Of a DNA stretch of 64,000 nt, positions 16,207 through 24,550 are shown one piece after another. The stretch lies in NCBI GenBank assembly GCA_964548585.1, contig CAZJRS010000004.1:1-64000 (forward strand). Direction: 5' to 3'. The first letter of the stretch is position 1. Each line of letters opens with the position of its first letter. A program made the translations under genes and the position numbers. The DNA comes from Methanocella_A sp964548585. Its GTDB lineage: Archaea > Halobacteriota > Methanocellia > Methanocellales > Methanocellaceae. The notes under the pieces were generated by a model. That model saw only the letters and a list, made by a program, of their open reading frames with translations, was not told the origin of the DNA and searched no databases.

Positions 16207-19020
16207 ATGGGTAGTGTTTTTGATCTTTTGGATGTCCGCGTACGGGATGCGCTCTCCGAGCTGGGCATGAATGAACCTACGGGGACGCAACAGAGGGCTA
16301 TTCCGGCTATTCTCAGCGGCGGCCATGTACTCTTGATTGCGCCGACGGGGACGGGGAAGACGGAGTCCGCCATGTTGCCTGCGTTTGACATGCTGCTGCG
16401 GATGAGTTCCGAGGACCGTGAAGGGATCAAGATCCTGTACATCACGCCGTTGAGGGCGCTTAACCGGGACATGATGAAGCGTTTGAAGTGGTGGTCTAAC
16501 CGGCTGAACATCAGCATCGATGTGAGGCATGGGGATACTACTACTGGTGACAGGCGTAAGCAGGCGCTGAAGCCTCCCGAGATTCTCATTACGACGCCAG
16601 AAACTGTGCAGGCTATGCTGATGGGCAGCCGGATGAGGCAGAATCTCCGGGGCCTGGTGATGGTCATTGTCGACGAAGTGCATGAGCTGGCGTCTTCTAA
16701 GCGGGGGACTCAGCTGGCAATCGCTATGGAGCGGCTGGCCCGGTTCAAGGAGTTTCGGCGTGTGGGGCTGTCGGCTACTGTGGGTTCCCCCCAGGAAGTG
16801 GCGAAATTCCTGGCGGGCACTGATCGTCAGGCTCAGATCGTTGAAGTCAAGCTGGCAAAATCACTGGACTTCCATGTCACGTTTCCCGAGGTAATCGACA
16901 GCGATAAGCCGCTTTCTAAGCGTCTGCTCACCGATCCTGACATCGCCGGCCAGATCCGGACGATGATCGATATCATCAAAAAGAATCACTCCACGCTGAT
17001 GTTTGTCAATACCAGGCAGTCGGCTGAAGCGATTGGGGCGAGATTCAAGAAGCTTGGCGAGCCTCTCGCTGTTCATCACGGCTCTCTCTCCAAGGAGGCA
17101 CGTATCGAGGCTGAGGACTCGTTCAAGGATAGCAAAGTCAACGCGCTGGTGTGTACCTCTTCCATGGAGCTGGGCATCGATATCGGCGAGATCGACCACG
17201 TTGTCCAGTACATGTCTCCCCGGGAAGTATCCCGGCTATTGCAGAGGGTCGGCAGAGCGGGTCACAGCATCGGCGAGACTTCTACCGGCACCATCATCAC
17301 GATCAACGAGGACGATTCGGCAGAAGCGTGGGCTATCTGTCGCCGGGCTTCCGCAGGCCAGATCGAGAATGTCGATCTGTATATGAAGTCCTACGACGCG
17401 CTGGCTAACCAGGTTTGCGCCATGGCCCTGGAGTATGGTGACATCAGCGCCACAGATGTCTTCGAGACTGTCCGGAAGGCCTATCCATACGGGGAGCTTT
17501 CACGCAAAGAGTTTGATCGTGTACTGCAACAACTGGTCGAAGAGCGCCTGATCTATATGAGCCCTGAGGGTCTTATCGGTCGAAAGGTGAAGACCCGGAC
17601 GTACATGTATGAGAATCTGTCCATGATCCCGGATGAGAAGCGCTTCGACGTGTACGATGTGATCAGCGGGCGGATGATCGGCACACTCGACGAGGTATTC
17701 GTCGTCAACTTTGCCGATATCGGCGCGATCTTCATCACCAAAGGCGAAATGTGGCGTATCGTGGAGGTCACGGAAGACCGAGTCCGGGTTGAACCGATCG
17801 AGAACCCCCAGGGAGAAGTCCCCTCGTGGACCGGTGAAGAAATCCCCGTACCTTATGCCGTGGCGATGGAAGTAGGAGCTATACGACGCAATGTGGCGGA
17901 AATGGCAGAGTCCTCGGACGCAGAGATCGTCCGGCATCTGATTAAAACATATCCCACTGACGAATTCACTGCCGGGCGATTCGTCCAGTATATTCGAAAG
18001 CAGATCACTGGAAACTATCCGGTCCCCTCCGATCAACTGATTACGGTAGAGGAAGAGGAGCGCACCATCATGATCAACGCCTGCTTCGGTCACAAAGTCA
18101 ACGAGACGCTGGGCAGAGTTGTTACTGCGCTGCTAGCGTCGAGGTTCGGGAGCGGCGTGGCGATGGAGATCGATCCCTGCCGGATCAAGCTGGAGCTGCC
18201 GAAGCGTATCCGCGCAGCGGATGTGGCGAAGATTCTGGCTGATATCGATCCGATCTTCGTGGAGCCCATCATCGAGAAGACGATGAAGAACACGCTTTTG
18301 CTGAAGTGGAAGATGGTGCACGTAGCCCGCAAGTTCGGCGCACTCTCCCGGGACGTCGACTATGAGCGCATCAGTATGGACAAGCTGCTCAACGTCTTCG
18401 AGGGCACACCCATGTATGAGGAGGCTGTGAACGAGATCCTGCACGACAAGCTGGATATCGCCGACGCCATAAAGGTGCTTGAGATGATCCGCTCGGGTGA
18501 GATCAAGGTGCTTACCGGCAGGCTGAGCCCCATCGGGGACGCGGGTTTCACCGGCGGCAGGGAACTGATGGCACCGGAGACCGCTGATCGTTCCATCGTT
18601 TTAGCGTTAAAAGAGCGGATCATGAACGATCACGTCATCCTCTTCTGTTTGAACTGCAGGCAGTACTCCTCAAAGCGAAAAGTGAAAGATGTCGATGACC
18701 GTCCTGTCTGCCCGGTCTGTAACTCACGCATGATCGCCGCGCTCAAGCCCTGGGAGAAAGAGGAGGCCGATCTGGTAAAGAAAGCTGTTAAACAAACGCT
18801 GGGAGAAGCCGATATGACCAAGGTGAAAAGAGTATACCGCAACGGCAATCTGGTTCTCTCTCACGGCCGCATGGCAGTCATTGCCCTGGCTTCGCGAGGT
18901 CTCGGCCCCGAATCCGCCGCCCGGGTTATCGGCAGGCAGCGTGAAGATGAAGAAGACTTCTACCGGGATATACTGAAGGCTGAGCGTGACTATGTCCGGA
19001 CCCGCAGGTTCTGGGCATAG
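16207..19020 (+). CDS. lhr: Lhr-type DEAD/DEAH-box superfamily 2 helicase
   Basis: 937 residues from the ATG at 16207 (MGSVFDLLDVRVRDAL). An in-frame upstream start at 16105 would add 34 residues encoded within or next to the inverted repeat, and is unlikely. Motifs: Walker A APTGTGKT (about 45-52), DEVH (about 155), motif III SATVG, and the helicase C-terminal GRAGHSIGETSTG. Lhr-type core domains follow, and a C-terminal CxxC...CxxC zinc-binding site (CLNC ... CPVC) lies near 815-840. Lhr enzymes unwind DNA or RNA:DNA duplexes in repair. Most archaeal Lhr proteins have this length range. Monocistronic. Confidence 0.93.
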   Translation: MGSVFDLLDVRVRDALSELGMNEPTGTQQRAIPAILSGGHVLLIAPTGTGKTESAMLPAFDMLLRMSSEDREGIKILYITPLRALNRDMMKRLKWWSNRLNISIDVRHGDTTTGDRRKQALKPPEILITTPETVQAMLMGSRMRQNLRGLVMVIVDEVHELASSKRGTQLAIAMERLARFKEFRRVGLSATVGSPQEVAKFLAGTDRQAQIVEVKLAKSLDFHVTFPEVIDSDKPLSKRLLTDPDIAGQIRTMIDIIKKNHSTLMFVNTRQSAEAIGARFKKLGEPLAVHHGSLSKEARIEAEDSFKDSKVNALVCTSSMELGIDIGEIDHVVQYMSPREVSRLLQRVGRAGHSIGETSTGTIITINEDDSAEAWAICRRASAGQIENVDLYMKSYDALANQVCAMALEYGDISATDVFETVRKAYPYGELSRKEFDRVLQQLVEERLIYMSPEGLIGRKVKTRTYMYENLSMIPDEKRFDVYDVISGRMIGTLDEVFVVNFADIGAIFITKGEMWRIVEVTEDRVRVEPIENPQGEVPSWTGEEIPVPYAVAMEVGAIRRNVAEMAESSDAEIVRHLIKTYPTDEFTAGRFVQYIRKQITGNYPVPSDQLITVEEEERTIMINACFGHKVNETLGRVVTALLASRFGSGVAMEIDPCRIKLELPKRIRAADVAKILADIDPIFVEPIIEKTMKNTLLLKWKMVHVARKFGALSRDVDYERISMDKLLNVFEGTPMYEEAVNEILHDKLDIADAIKVLEMIRSGEIKVLTGRLSPIGDAGFTGGRELMAPETADRSIVLALKERIMNDHVILFCLNCRQYSSKRKVKDVDDRPVCPVCNSRMIAALKPWEKEEADLVKKAVKQTLGEADMTKVKRVYRNGNLVLSHGRMAVIALASRGLGPESAARVIGRQREDEEDFYRDILKAERDYVRTRRFWA

Positions 19021-19048
19021 GTCACAAGCTATCCTGCTAAGCCTAATA

Positions 19049-19072
19049 AAAAAAGCGCCCTAAGGGGCGAAG
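19049..19072 (-). terminator. Hairpin plus T-run terminator for the lipoprotein gene
   Basis: On the - strand a CGCCC/GGGCG stem is followed at once by TTTTTTT, the form of an intrinsic or oligo-T terminator. It lies just past the lipoprotein stop (19105), between the convergent helicase and lipoprotein genes. Confidence 0.6.
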
Positions 19073-19104
19073 CTATATTTTATTTCCAGATGCAAAAGGC
19101 AGGT

Positions 19105-19587
19105 TTATGGAATTGCCGTAGGCGATGCCATCGCTGATATGTTGGTTCCGGTTACATTGGTTCCGGCTGCGTCTGTGGTTGTTGCGTCTGTGGTTGTTGC
19201 GTCTGTGGTTGTTGCGTCTGTGGTTGTTGCGTCTGTGGTTGCGGTGGATCCGTCAGCGGTGCTCACATCTAGCTCAGTAGACATTTTCGTAGTATTGTTC
19301 CCTGTCAGCATGGTGTTGGGCACTTCTCTCATGCCTTCACTGGTGTTGATAATGCTGGTATTGTTGCCACTGATGACATCTGGCCACTGGGTAGCCATGC
19401 CGGTAATGTTGGCGCTGCTGGCCATGTCGCCGGTACCGGATACTGGTATGGGCGTGTTAGCTATCACAGTCGGCACCATTGTCGGCTTAGCGGTAGCGTT
19501 CATCGCAGGGCCACTTGTACAACCGCTGAGTAATACGACTGCCGCGATCATCGCCACCACGGCGATTGCAATGTATGGACTCTTCAT
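19105..19587 (-). CDS. Secreted lipoprotein with Thr/Asp-rich low-complexity region
   Basis: 160 residues. A signal peptide (hydrophobic core IAIAVVAMIAAVVLL) ends in the lipobox LSGC at residues 20-23, so Cys23 would be lipidated and the protein anchored outside the cell. The rest is low complexity, rich in Thr, Asn, Ala and Ser. It includes about five TTDAT repeats and many N-x-S/T sites suited to N-glycosylation. No enzymatic domain is visible. It has its own AT-rich promoter (about 19640-19670) and a hairpin terminator. Confidence 0.82.
   Translation of the reverse strand: MKSPYIAIAVVAMIAAVVLLSGCTSGPAMNATAKPTMVPTVIANTPIPVSGTGDMASSANITGMATQWPDVISGNNTSIINTSEGMREVPNTMLTGNNTTKMSTELDVSTADGSTATTDATTTDATTTDATTTDATTTDAAGTNVTGTNISAMASPTAIP
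19169..19240 (-). repeat. 15-base in-frame tandem repeat, 4.8 copies
   Basis: The 15-base unit GCGTCTGTGGTTGTT (+ strand) repeats without interruption and encodes TTDAT in the lipoprotein. Copy-number change would lengthen or shorten the protein in steps of five residues without shifting the frame. Confidence 0.95.
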
Positions 19588-19603
19588 CGATTCTCCTCCT
19601 TAG

Positions 19604-19919
19604 AAAGCAATTATATCACGACTATATTTTCATTAAGAGATTTTTATATATGTATATAAAATATGCTCTCGATAAAAGCAGAACGGGTCGTATTATAGAA
19701 TGTCTTATCACTATCGCTGTGTTGCGCAGCTATGGGGACAAAATGCTTCTTATCTGAATTGCCTGGGTAGTCATCTCCGCATCTCTGGCCCATTCAGGTT
19801 TCAAGGCCCGGAGTAGCGTTCCTGTTCCGACCAGACTCGTCGCCAATGGTAGATGTTACGTTACATACGATTATGTGGAAAATAAAAAATAGGCTGTAGG
19901 TTGAGTCCGGCGTGGCTTC
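19604..19919. other. Spacer with lipoprotein promoter
   Basis: About 315 bases. The part near 19630-19670 is very AT-rich and contains TATA-like stretches on the - strand for the lipoprotein gene. A 38-codon - strand frame from a TTG ends near 19738 but has no support. Nothing else is seen. Confidence 0.45.
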
Positions 19920-20732
19920 TCAGGTACCTATCTTTAGGGGTTCGCAGACCTGGCGTAATGTGGCAATGGCCGAAAGTGCGGCCAGGAAACTGGTTTTTGG
20001 GTTGGACTTCGCGGGCACGTTCTCTACTATCGTCCGCAATTCACCAAACTCGCCAATGACCACGATTTCATGGATGTTACGCTTAATTGTGGGGTCCACC
20101 ACGACACGTACCAGCGTTCGCTCAAACCCTATGCCCACCAGGCTTAACGACGCAGCCACGTTGACGTTTGCCGGAAATTCCTTTATGGCCACCGAAGCCG
20201 GTCCGTTGAAGATCTCTGTAGGCTCAGTGATTGAGTCCACGTCAATTCCGTTCTTAACAATAAAAGGCGCTCCCCGGAGTCCGTTTCCAGGTTTTCTCGT
20301 CGTTATCGTGACACTGTCAATTCTACAGATCGAAGCCGCCTTCACTCCATCCAGGCCACAGATGGCTCCTGAGGGTAAATACACACTGCAAGCATGCTCC
20401 TTAGCGGTCTCTCGTACCTTCTCAAGAAGCTCTTTATCAGCGAACGCTCCCACGCTCATGATCATGACGTTTCTGGACTTCGCTAGTGCAGCGAGGGCAA
20501 CTTCTCTGACTGCTGCCTGTGACGCGGCCTCGACTACGAAATTGGACGCCTCGACAAGCTCCTCGAGCGGCAGCACTCTTGGCTTCGACTTTAGGGACGC
20601 GGCAAAACTGCTTGCTTCCGCGACATCCCTGTCCCAGATTGCCTCTAGCTTCGCGGGGATAGTGCCGTTATCGATAGCCCTTGCTATCTCTTTGCCTATC
20701 GCCCCGGTGCCTACGATACCGATCCTGAACAT
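19920..20732 (-). CDS. nadX: L-aspartate dehydrogenase
   Basis: Makes iminoaspartate from aspartate for NAD synthesis, replacing NadB. The N-terminal Rossmann motif GIVGTGAIGKEIA is intact. The conserved block VYLPSGAICGLDGVKAA and the Arg/Lys-Pro region TTRKPGNGLRGAPF are typical of this family. The start is placed at 20732 (MFRIGIVG). A longer ATG at 20750 would overlap the shared TATA-like element. It is divergent from nadC with only about 50 bases between starts, fitting joint control of two steps of one pathway. nadA is not in the window. Confidence 0.93.
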   Translation of the reverse strand: MFRIGIVGTGAIGKEIARAIDNGTIPAKLEAIWDRDVAEASSFAASLKSKPRVLPLEELVEASNFVVEAASQAAVREVALAALAKSRNVMIMSVGAFADKELLEKVRETAKEHACSVYLPSGAICGLDGVKAASICRIDSVTITTRKPGNGLRGAPFIVKNGIDVDSITEPTEIFNGPASVAIKEFPANVNVAASLSLVGIGFERTLVRVVVDPTIKRNIHEIVVIGEFGELRTIVENVPAKSNPKTSFLAALSAIATLRQVCEPLKIGT

Positions 20733-20747
20733 GCTTCTCGCAGGTCT

Positions 20748-20762
20748 CATATACTTTTATAG
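20748..20762. promoter_or_regulatory. Shared bidirectional TATA-like element, nadX/nadC
   Basis: ATATACTTTTATAGC reads as a TATA-like box on + and GCTATAAAAGTATAT on -. It is 16 bases from the chosen nadX start and 24 bases from the chosen nadC start. No other AT-rich element lies between the genes, so both promoters probably use it or overlap on it. Confidence 0.5.
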
Positions 20763-20785
20763 CTAAAATGATTTACGGTGCTACT

Positions 20786-21598
20786 ATGTTCACATCCGAA
20801 CTCGAACGCTTTATCCAGGAGGACCTCGGCGAAGATGACGATTCAAACGGCATCGTGCCCCGGACTCCGGCCCGTGCAAGTATTGTCTGTAAAGAAGACG
20901 GTGTACTGGCGGGACTGGAAGAGGCGTGTCAGGTTTTCAAGTACTTCCACGTGGACATCGAGACACACTACACCGATGGCAACAACCTGAAATCGGGCAG
21001 CATCGTCATGTCCCTCGAGGGGGGTGCTGCGGATATCCTGCGCGGGGAGCGCCTCGCACTGAACTTTTTAGGCCGCATGAGCGGCATCGCCACGCTGACC
21101 CGGCGATGTGTAACACAGGCTGGCAAGGCCAGAATCGCCGCGACACGGAAGACAACCCCGGGGTTCAGGATGTTCGAGAAGAAAGCCGTCAAGCTCGGCG
21201 GCGGAGACTCACACCGCTATGATCTTTCGTCTGCTGTGATGATCAAGGATAACCACCTGGCTATCATGGGCATCGAGGGAGCTATCTCGGCCGCCAAAAA
21301 GGCTGCCAGCTTCACCAAGAAGATCGAGGTCGAGGTCGAGTCAGTCGCTGACGCGGAGAAAGCGGCAAGCCTGGGCGCTGATATCATCATGTTCGACAAC
21401 ATGCCCCCTGCGAATATCGCCGAAGGCGTAGCCAGCGTTAAAAAGATCAACCCCCGGGTAATCGTAGAAGCCTCCGGAGGCATCACCCTGCATAATATAG
21501 GGGAATACGCCAACGCCGGAGTCGATGTGATCTCATTGGGCGCGCTGACGCGGGATGCAAAGTGGCTCGACTTCAGCCTCGACATGCAGACCGACTGA
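20786..21598 (+). CDS. nadC: Nicotinate-nucleotide pyrophosphorylase (quinolinate phosphoribosyltransferase)
   Basis: Converts quinolinate and PRPP to nicotinate mononucleotide. 270 residues from the ATG at 20786 (MFTSELERFIQEDLGEDD). The upstream ATG at 20768 is too close to the TATA-like element to be translated. Signature motifs are intact: RKTTPGFRMFEKKAVKLGGG, SHRYDLSSAVMIKDNHL, the IEVEVES acidic block and VEASGGITLHNI near the C-terminus. It pairs with divergent nadX. Confidence 0.96.
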   Translation: MFTSELERFIQEDLGEDDDSNGIVPRTPARASIVCKEDGVLAGLEEACQVFKYFHVDIETHYTDGNNLKSGSIVMSLEGGAADILRGERLALNFLGRMSGIATLTRRCVTQAGKARIAATRKTTPGFRMFEKKAVKLGGGDSHRYDLSSAVMIKDNHLAIMGIEGAISAAKKAASFTKKIEVEVESVADAEKAASLGADIIMFDNMPPANIAEGVASVKKINPRVIVEASGGITLHNIGEYANAGVDVISLGALTRDAKWLDFSLDMQTD

Positions 21599-21602
21599 TT
21601 GA

Positions 21603-21737
21603 ACCACAGAGTGCACAGAGATTGGCACAGAGGCACAGGGTTTTTTTTACCACAGAGTGCACAGAGATTGGCACAGAGGCACAGAGACTTAAAATTACAT
21701 CTCTGTGTCTCTGTGAGTTCTTTGTGTTCTCTGTGGT
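21603..21737. repeat. Direct plus inverted CACAGAG-type repeat
   Basis: A 36-base unit (ACCACAGAGTGCACAGAGAT...) occurs at 21603-21638 and again at 21649-21684. The reverse-complement arm is at 21701-21737 (CTCTGTGTCTCTGTG ... CTCTGTGGT). The second unit and the arm can fold into a long imperfect hairpin. It lies between convergent nadC and the DRTGG gene. Such ACCACAGAG elements occur widely in environmental bacteria and archaea. Confidence 0.85.
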
Positions 21738-21811
21738 AGATCTGTAATTTTCTGTGTTTATAAAATAAGGTTGGAGGACGTGCCGCATGCTGCGGTGGCG
21801 TCCTCTATTAT

Positions 21812-22879
21812 TTACTGGCTGATCGCCTTGAGTATCCTCTCGGTATCCACGTTTTCGTCGAACATGTTCTTCATGAGGTCGATCTTCTGGACGTTCTTGA
21901 CTCTGACTGTGCGGAGCAACTGCTCCATTTTGTCTACCAGCGCCGTGGTGTCATCCGTGGTAAGGATGACTGGTACTCCGAGTTCTTCGGCTCTGCCCAG
22001 GATCTGGGCGGGCGGGGTCAGGTTTCCTGACAGTATCATGATTCTCATGCGAGCTTCAAGCGCCGCGATCTGCAGGTCAGCCCGGTCGCCGCCGGTGATG
22101 ACTGCCCTGTTGTGCTTTCGCCTGAATACCTTGATCGCGCTGTCAGCAGCCAGAGCGCCTACGACCATGCCGTCTACGGTGACGTCGAGGTTGTTACTTC
22201 CGGCCAGCACCTGGCCGTTGAGGCCCTCGGCGATTTCTCTCGCAGAGATCGTCTGAAGCGCTTTGTTCCTCGGGATTACACCCAGGACTTTGATGCCCTT
22301 GCGGTCAAAGTAGGGTACGACCTTCTCCTTGACAAAGTTCATGCGCTCCATACTTGTATTGTTGAAGATGATGCCCAGCACTTCTACGTCGTCGGACAGC
22401 AGCTTCAGGTAGGTCGTGATCCGGTCTACGGTGTATTCGTCACAGTACTTGGATACCAGCAGGATCTTGCTCCCGGTGATCCTCGCGACCTCCGAGTCCG
22501 ATAGGCCGAGTACCGAGCTTCCGCTTACGTCGCCCGCGCCTTCCATGATCATGATGTCTTTATTCCTGCTCACGTGCTGGAACGTCTTCTTGAGCTTCGG
22601 CACCAGCTGTTTGTCCTTGCCCTCCAGCACGTCTTCCAGCAGCTGGTGGGTAAACAGGATGGGCGAGATCTCGTCAAGGTTCTCGTCAAGGCCCAGCATC
22701 TTCTTCATGTTCACTGCATCATCGTCTACCAGCTCACCGTTCATGTCTACGATGATGTTACCTACCGGCTTCATGTAGCCTACCTTGAGTTCGTTTTCCT
22801 TGAGCTTCATAGCGAGCGCCATACAAAGCGCGCTTTTGCCTGAATAGAGTTCTGTCGAACTTACAAGAATCGATCGCAT
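21812..22879 (-). CDS. P-loop/DRTGG-domain protein, phosphotransacetylase N-terminal-like
   Basis: 355 residues from the ATG at 22879 (MRSILVSSTELYSGKSALC). An upstream GTG at 22912 would read through the hairpin and is less likely. The N-terminal ~210 residues resemble the BioD/CobQ-type P-loop domain (GKSA, then MIMEGAGDVSGSSVLGL). The next ~120 residues are a DRTGG-like regulatory domain (DGMVVGAL ... VITGGDRADLQIAAL). The same two domains precede the catalytic domain in long Pta enzymes, but that catalytic domain is absent here. Function is unknown; ligand or acetyl-phosphate-linked regulation is a guess. Confidence 0.75.
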   Translation of the reverse strand: MRSILVSSTELYSGKSALCMALAMKLKENELKVGYMKPVGNIIVDMNGELVDDDAVNMKKMLGLDENLDEISPILFTHQLLEDVLEGKDKQLVPKLKKTFQHVSRNKDIMIMEGAGDVSGSSVLGLSDSEVARITGSKILLVSKYCDEYTVDRITTYLKLLSDDVEVLGIIFNNTSMERMNFVKEKVVPYFDRKGIKVLGVIPRNKALQTISAREIAEGLNGQVLAGSNNLDVTVDGMVVGALAADSAIKVFRRKHNRAVITGGDRADLQIAALEARMRIMILSGNLTPPAQILGRAEELGVPVILTTDDTTALVDKMEQLLRTVRVKNVQKIDLMKNMFDENVDTERILKAISQ

Positions 22880-22894
22880 ATCTCTCGCATCCTT

Positions 22895-22914
22895 GTGTGG
22901 GCTGATGCCCACAC
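22895..22914 (-). promoter_or_regulatory. Perfect 8-bp hairpin in the leader of the DRTGG gene
   Basis: GTGTGGGC and GCCCACAC flank a 4-base loop, 16 bases before the ATG at 22879. It is close enough to affect ribosome access. There is no T-run, so a terminator is unlikely. Confidence 0.45.
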
Positions 22915-23227
22915 CTCAATCATTCACTGTTCATTTTCGTTTTTACACTAAGATGTACTACACGTTTAATCGTTATAGATTTTTCCGTCTGATGATCACT
23001 TAATGTATACGATTATTACCGGGGATAATACTGGCGGTCGAAGCCTATTCGATTGTAAACGGTCCTGCTGTAGCAGCCTAAGCAAAATGATCCCTCCAAA
23101 AGCGTAAATTTCTGTGCTGTTTTGCGCGGAAAATTAGCTTTTTTAAGTTTAGGCTAAAGCCCTTTTATCTTGTTTCTCATCTGGAAAGCGGACGAGCTTC
23201 TGAGTAATTCGAACCACCAAAGTTTTA
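22915..23227. other. Divergent spacer upstream of rbcL
   Basis: About 310 bases between the DRTGG gene and rbcL, with AT-rich stretches near 22960-23000 and a CCTTTTATCTT-like box near 23160-23170 that may serve rbcL. No gene or RNA is recognised. Confidence 0.4.
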
Positions 23228-24439
23228 ATGAACAAAAGCTCTATTTCCTCTGGTCTTATTATGACGATGGTACGCACGACTTACTATGTGGAGTCAAAAT
23301 CCCCGGTGGAGAAAGTGGCGAAGGAGATCGCTGCCGAACAATCGACTGGCACCTGGACTGAGGTTGCTGCCGAGAAAGAGGTTCACGAGAGCCTTGGGGC
23401 ACATGTGGTGCAAGCCGAAGGGAATACTGTAGTCATAGACTTTCCTGCAGAGATCTTTGAGGCGGACAATGTGCCGCAGATTCTCTCCGTGGTGGCAGGC
23501 AACCTGTTCGGCCTCGGTGGGCTGGATGCATGCCGGCTGGTGGATGTGGATTTCGACCCGTTGACCAGGTATTATAAAGGCCCGGAGTTCGGCATCGAGG
23601 ATACGCGGAAGATCCTTGGGGTGTACGACAGGCCGCTGGTCGGCACTATTATCAAGCCGAAGGTCGGCTTAACGCCGAAGCGGACTGCGGACATCGCAGA
23701 ACAGGCTGCCATGGGTGGTCTTGACCTCATTAAAGATGATGAGACGCTGACTGACCAGAAGTTCTGTCCGCTGGAAGAGCGCCTGACTATGGTCATGGAC
23801 AAGCTGCATAAGGTCGAGGATACGCTTGGGAAACCTTGCTTCTACGCGGTCAACGTGACCTGCGGCGCAGATATGATCGTCGAGCGTGCCGAACGGGCTG
23901 TGGAGCTTGGAGCTAACATGGTCATGGTAGACATCCTGACTGCCGGATTCTCAGCCGTACAGGCGCTGACCGATGAGCAGATCGGTGTTCCCATTCACAT
24001 TCACAGGACGATGCACGGCGCTCTGACTCGGGGCAAATATGGTATCTCTATGCCTGTAATATCTAAGCTGACCCGGATGGTCGGCGGCACGAATCTGCAC
24101 ACCGGGACATATGCGGGTAAGATGGAGCGCAACGTGTGCGAGATCGACGAGTCTCGGGATATTTTGAGGAAGCCCTGGGCTGGGTATAAGAGAGTATGGC
24201 CTGTTGCCTCCGGTGGTCTCTATCCGCAGAAGGTAAGGGCGAACCTGGACTGCTATGGCATTGATGTAATTTTGCAGGCGGGTGGCGGTATTCACGGGCA
24301 CCCTGAGGGGACTACCGTGGGGGTTAAGGCAATGTTCCAGGCTGTGGAAGCATGGAAGGCGGGGCAGACGTTAGAGGAATATGCGAAAACGCACAAGGAG
24401 TTGGCGGGTGCTCTGCAGAAGTGGGGGCCGTCACAGTAA
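23228..24439 (+). CDS. rbcL: Ribulose-1,5-bisphosphate carboxylase, archaeal form III
   Basis: Carboxylates RuBP. In archaea it serves AMP/nucleoside salvage or a reductive hexulose-phosphate-type route. Active-site motifs are all present: TIIKPKVGLTP, the carbamylated-lysine block GGLDLIKDDE, HIHRTMHGALTR, loop 6 lysine in GTYAGKMER, the SGG motif in VASGGLYPQ, and the phosphate-site GGGIHGHPEGT. At most 403 residues, it is shorter at the N-terminus than usual form III enzymes (about 420-430). ATGs at 23261 and 23267 are alternative starts (MTMVRTTYYVES). No phosphoribulokinase or AMP phosphorylase gene lies nearby. Monocistronic. Confidence 0.93.
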   Translation: MNKSSISSGLIMTMVRTTYYVESKSPVEKVAKEIAAEQSTGTWTEVAAEKEVHESLGAHVVQAEGNTVVIDFPAEIFEADNVPQILSVVAGNLFGLGGLDACRLVDVDFDPLTRYYKGPEFGIEDTRKILGVYDRPLVGTIIKPKVGLTPKRTADIAEQAAMGGLDLIKDDETLTDQKFCPLEERLTMVMDKLHKVEDTLGKPCFYAVNVTCGADMIVERAERAVELGANMVMVDILTAGFSAVQALTDEQIGVPIHIHRTMHGALTRGKYGISMPVISKLTRMVGGTNLHTGTYAGKMERNVCEIDESRDILRKPWAGYKRVWPVASGGLYPQKVRANLDCYGIDVILQAGGGIHGHPEGTTVGVKAMFQAVEAWKAGQTLEEYAKTHKELAGALQKWGPSQ

Positions 24440-24550
24440 ACTATATTCCTCTTTTTTTAATATATGTGCTCACAGTTCTGACTTCTCCATCATTTGTACA
24501 ATAAGTGTTTATATAATCAGGCAATATCTTCGTTAAAAGGTGCCTGTGCC

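Noticed and set aside
19169..19240. Possible CRISPR-like array
   Set aside because: The 15-base units are contiguous with no spacers and encode in-frame TTDAT in a lipoprotein.
19740..19860. 38-codon - strand frame starting at TTG
   Set aside because: Weak start, no ribosome site and no recognisable family; kept only as part of the spacer.
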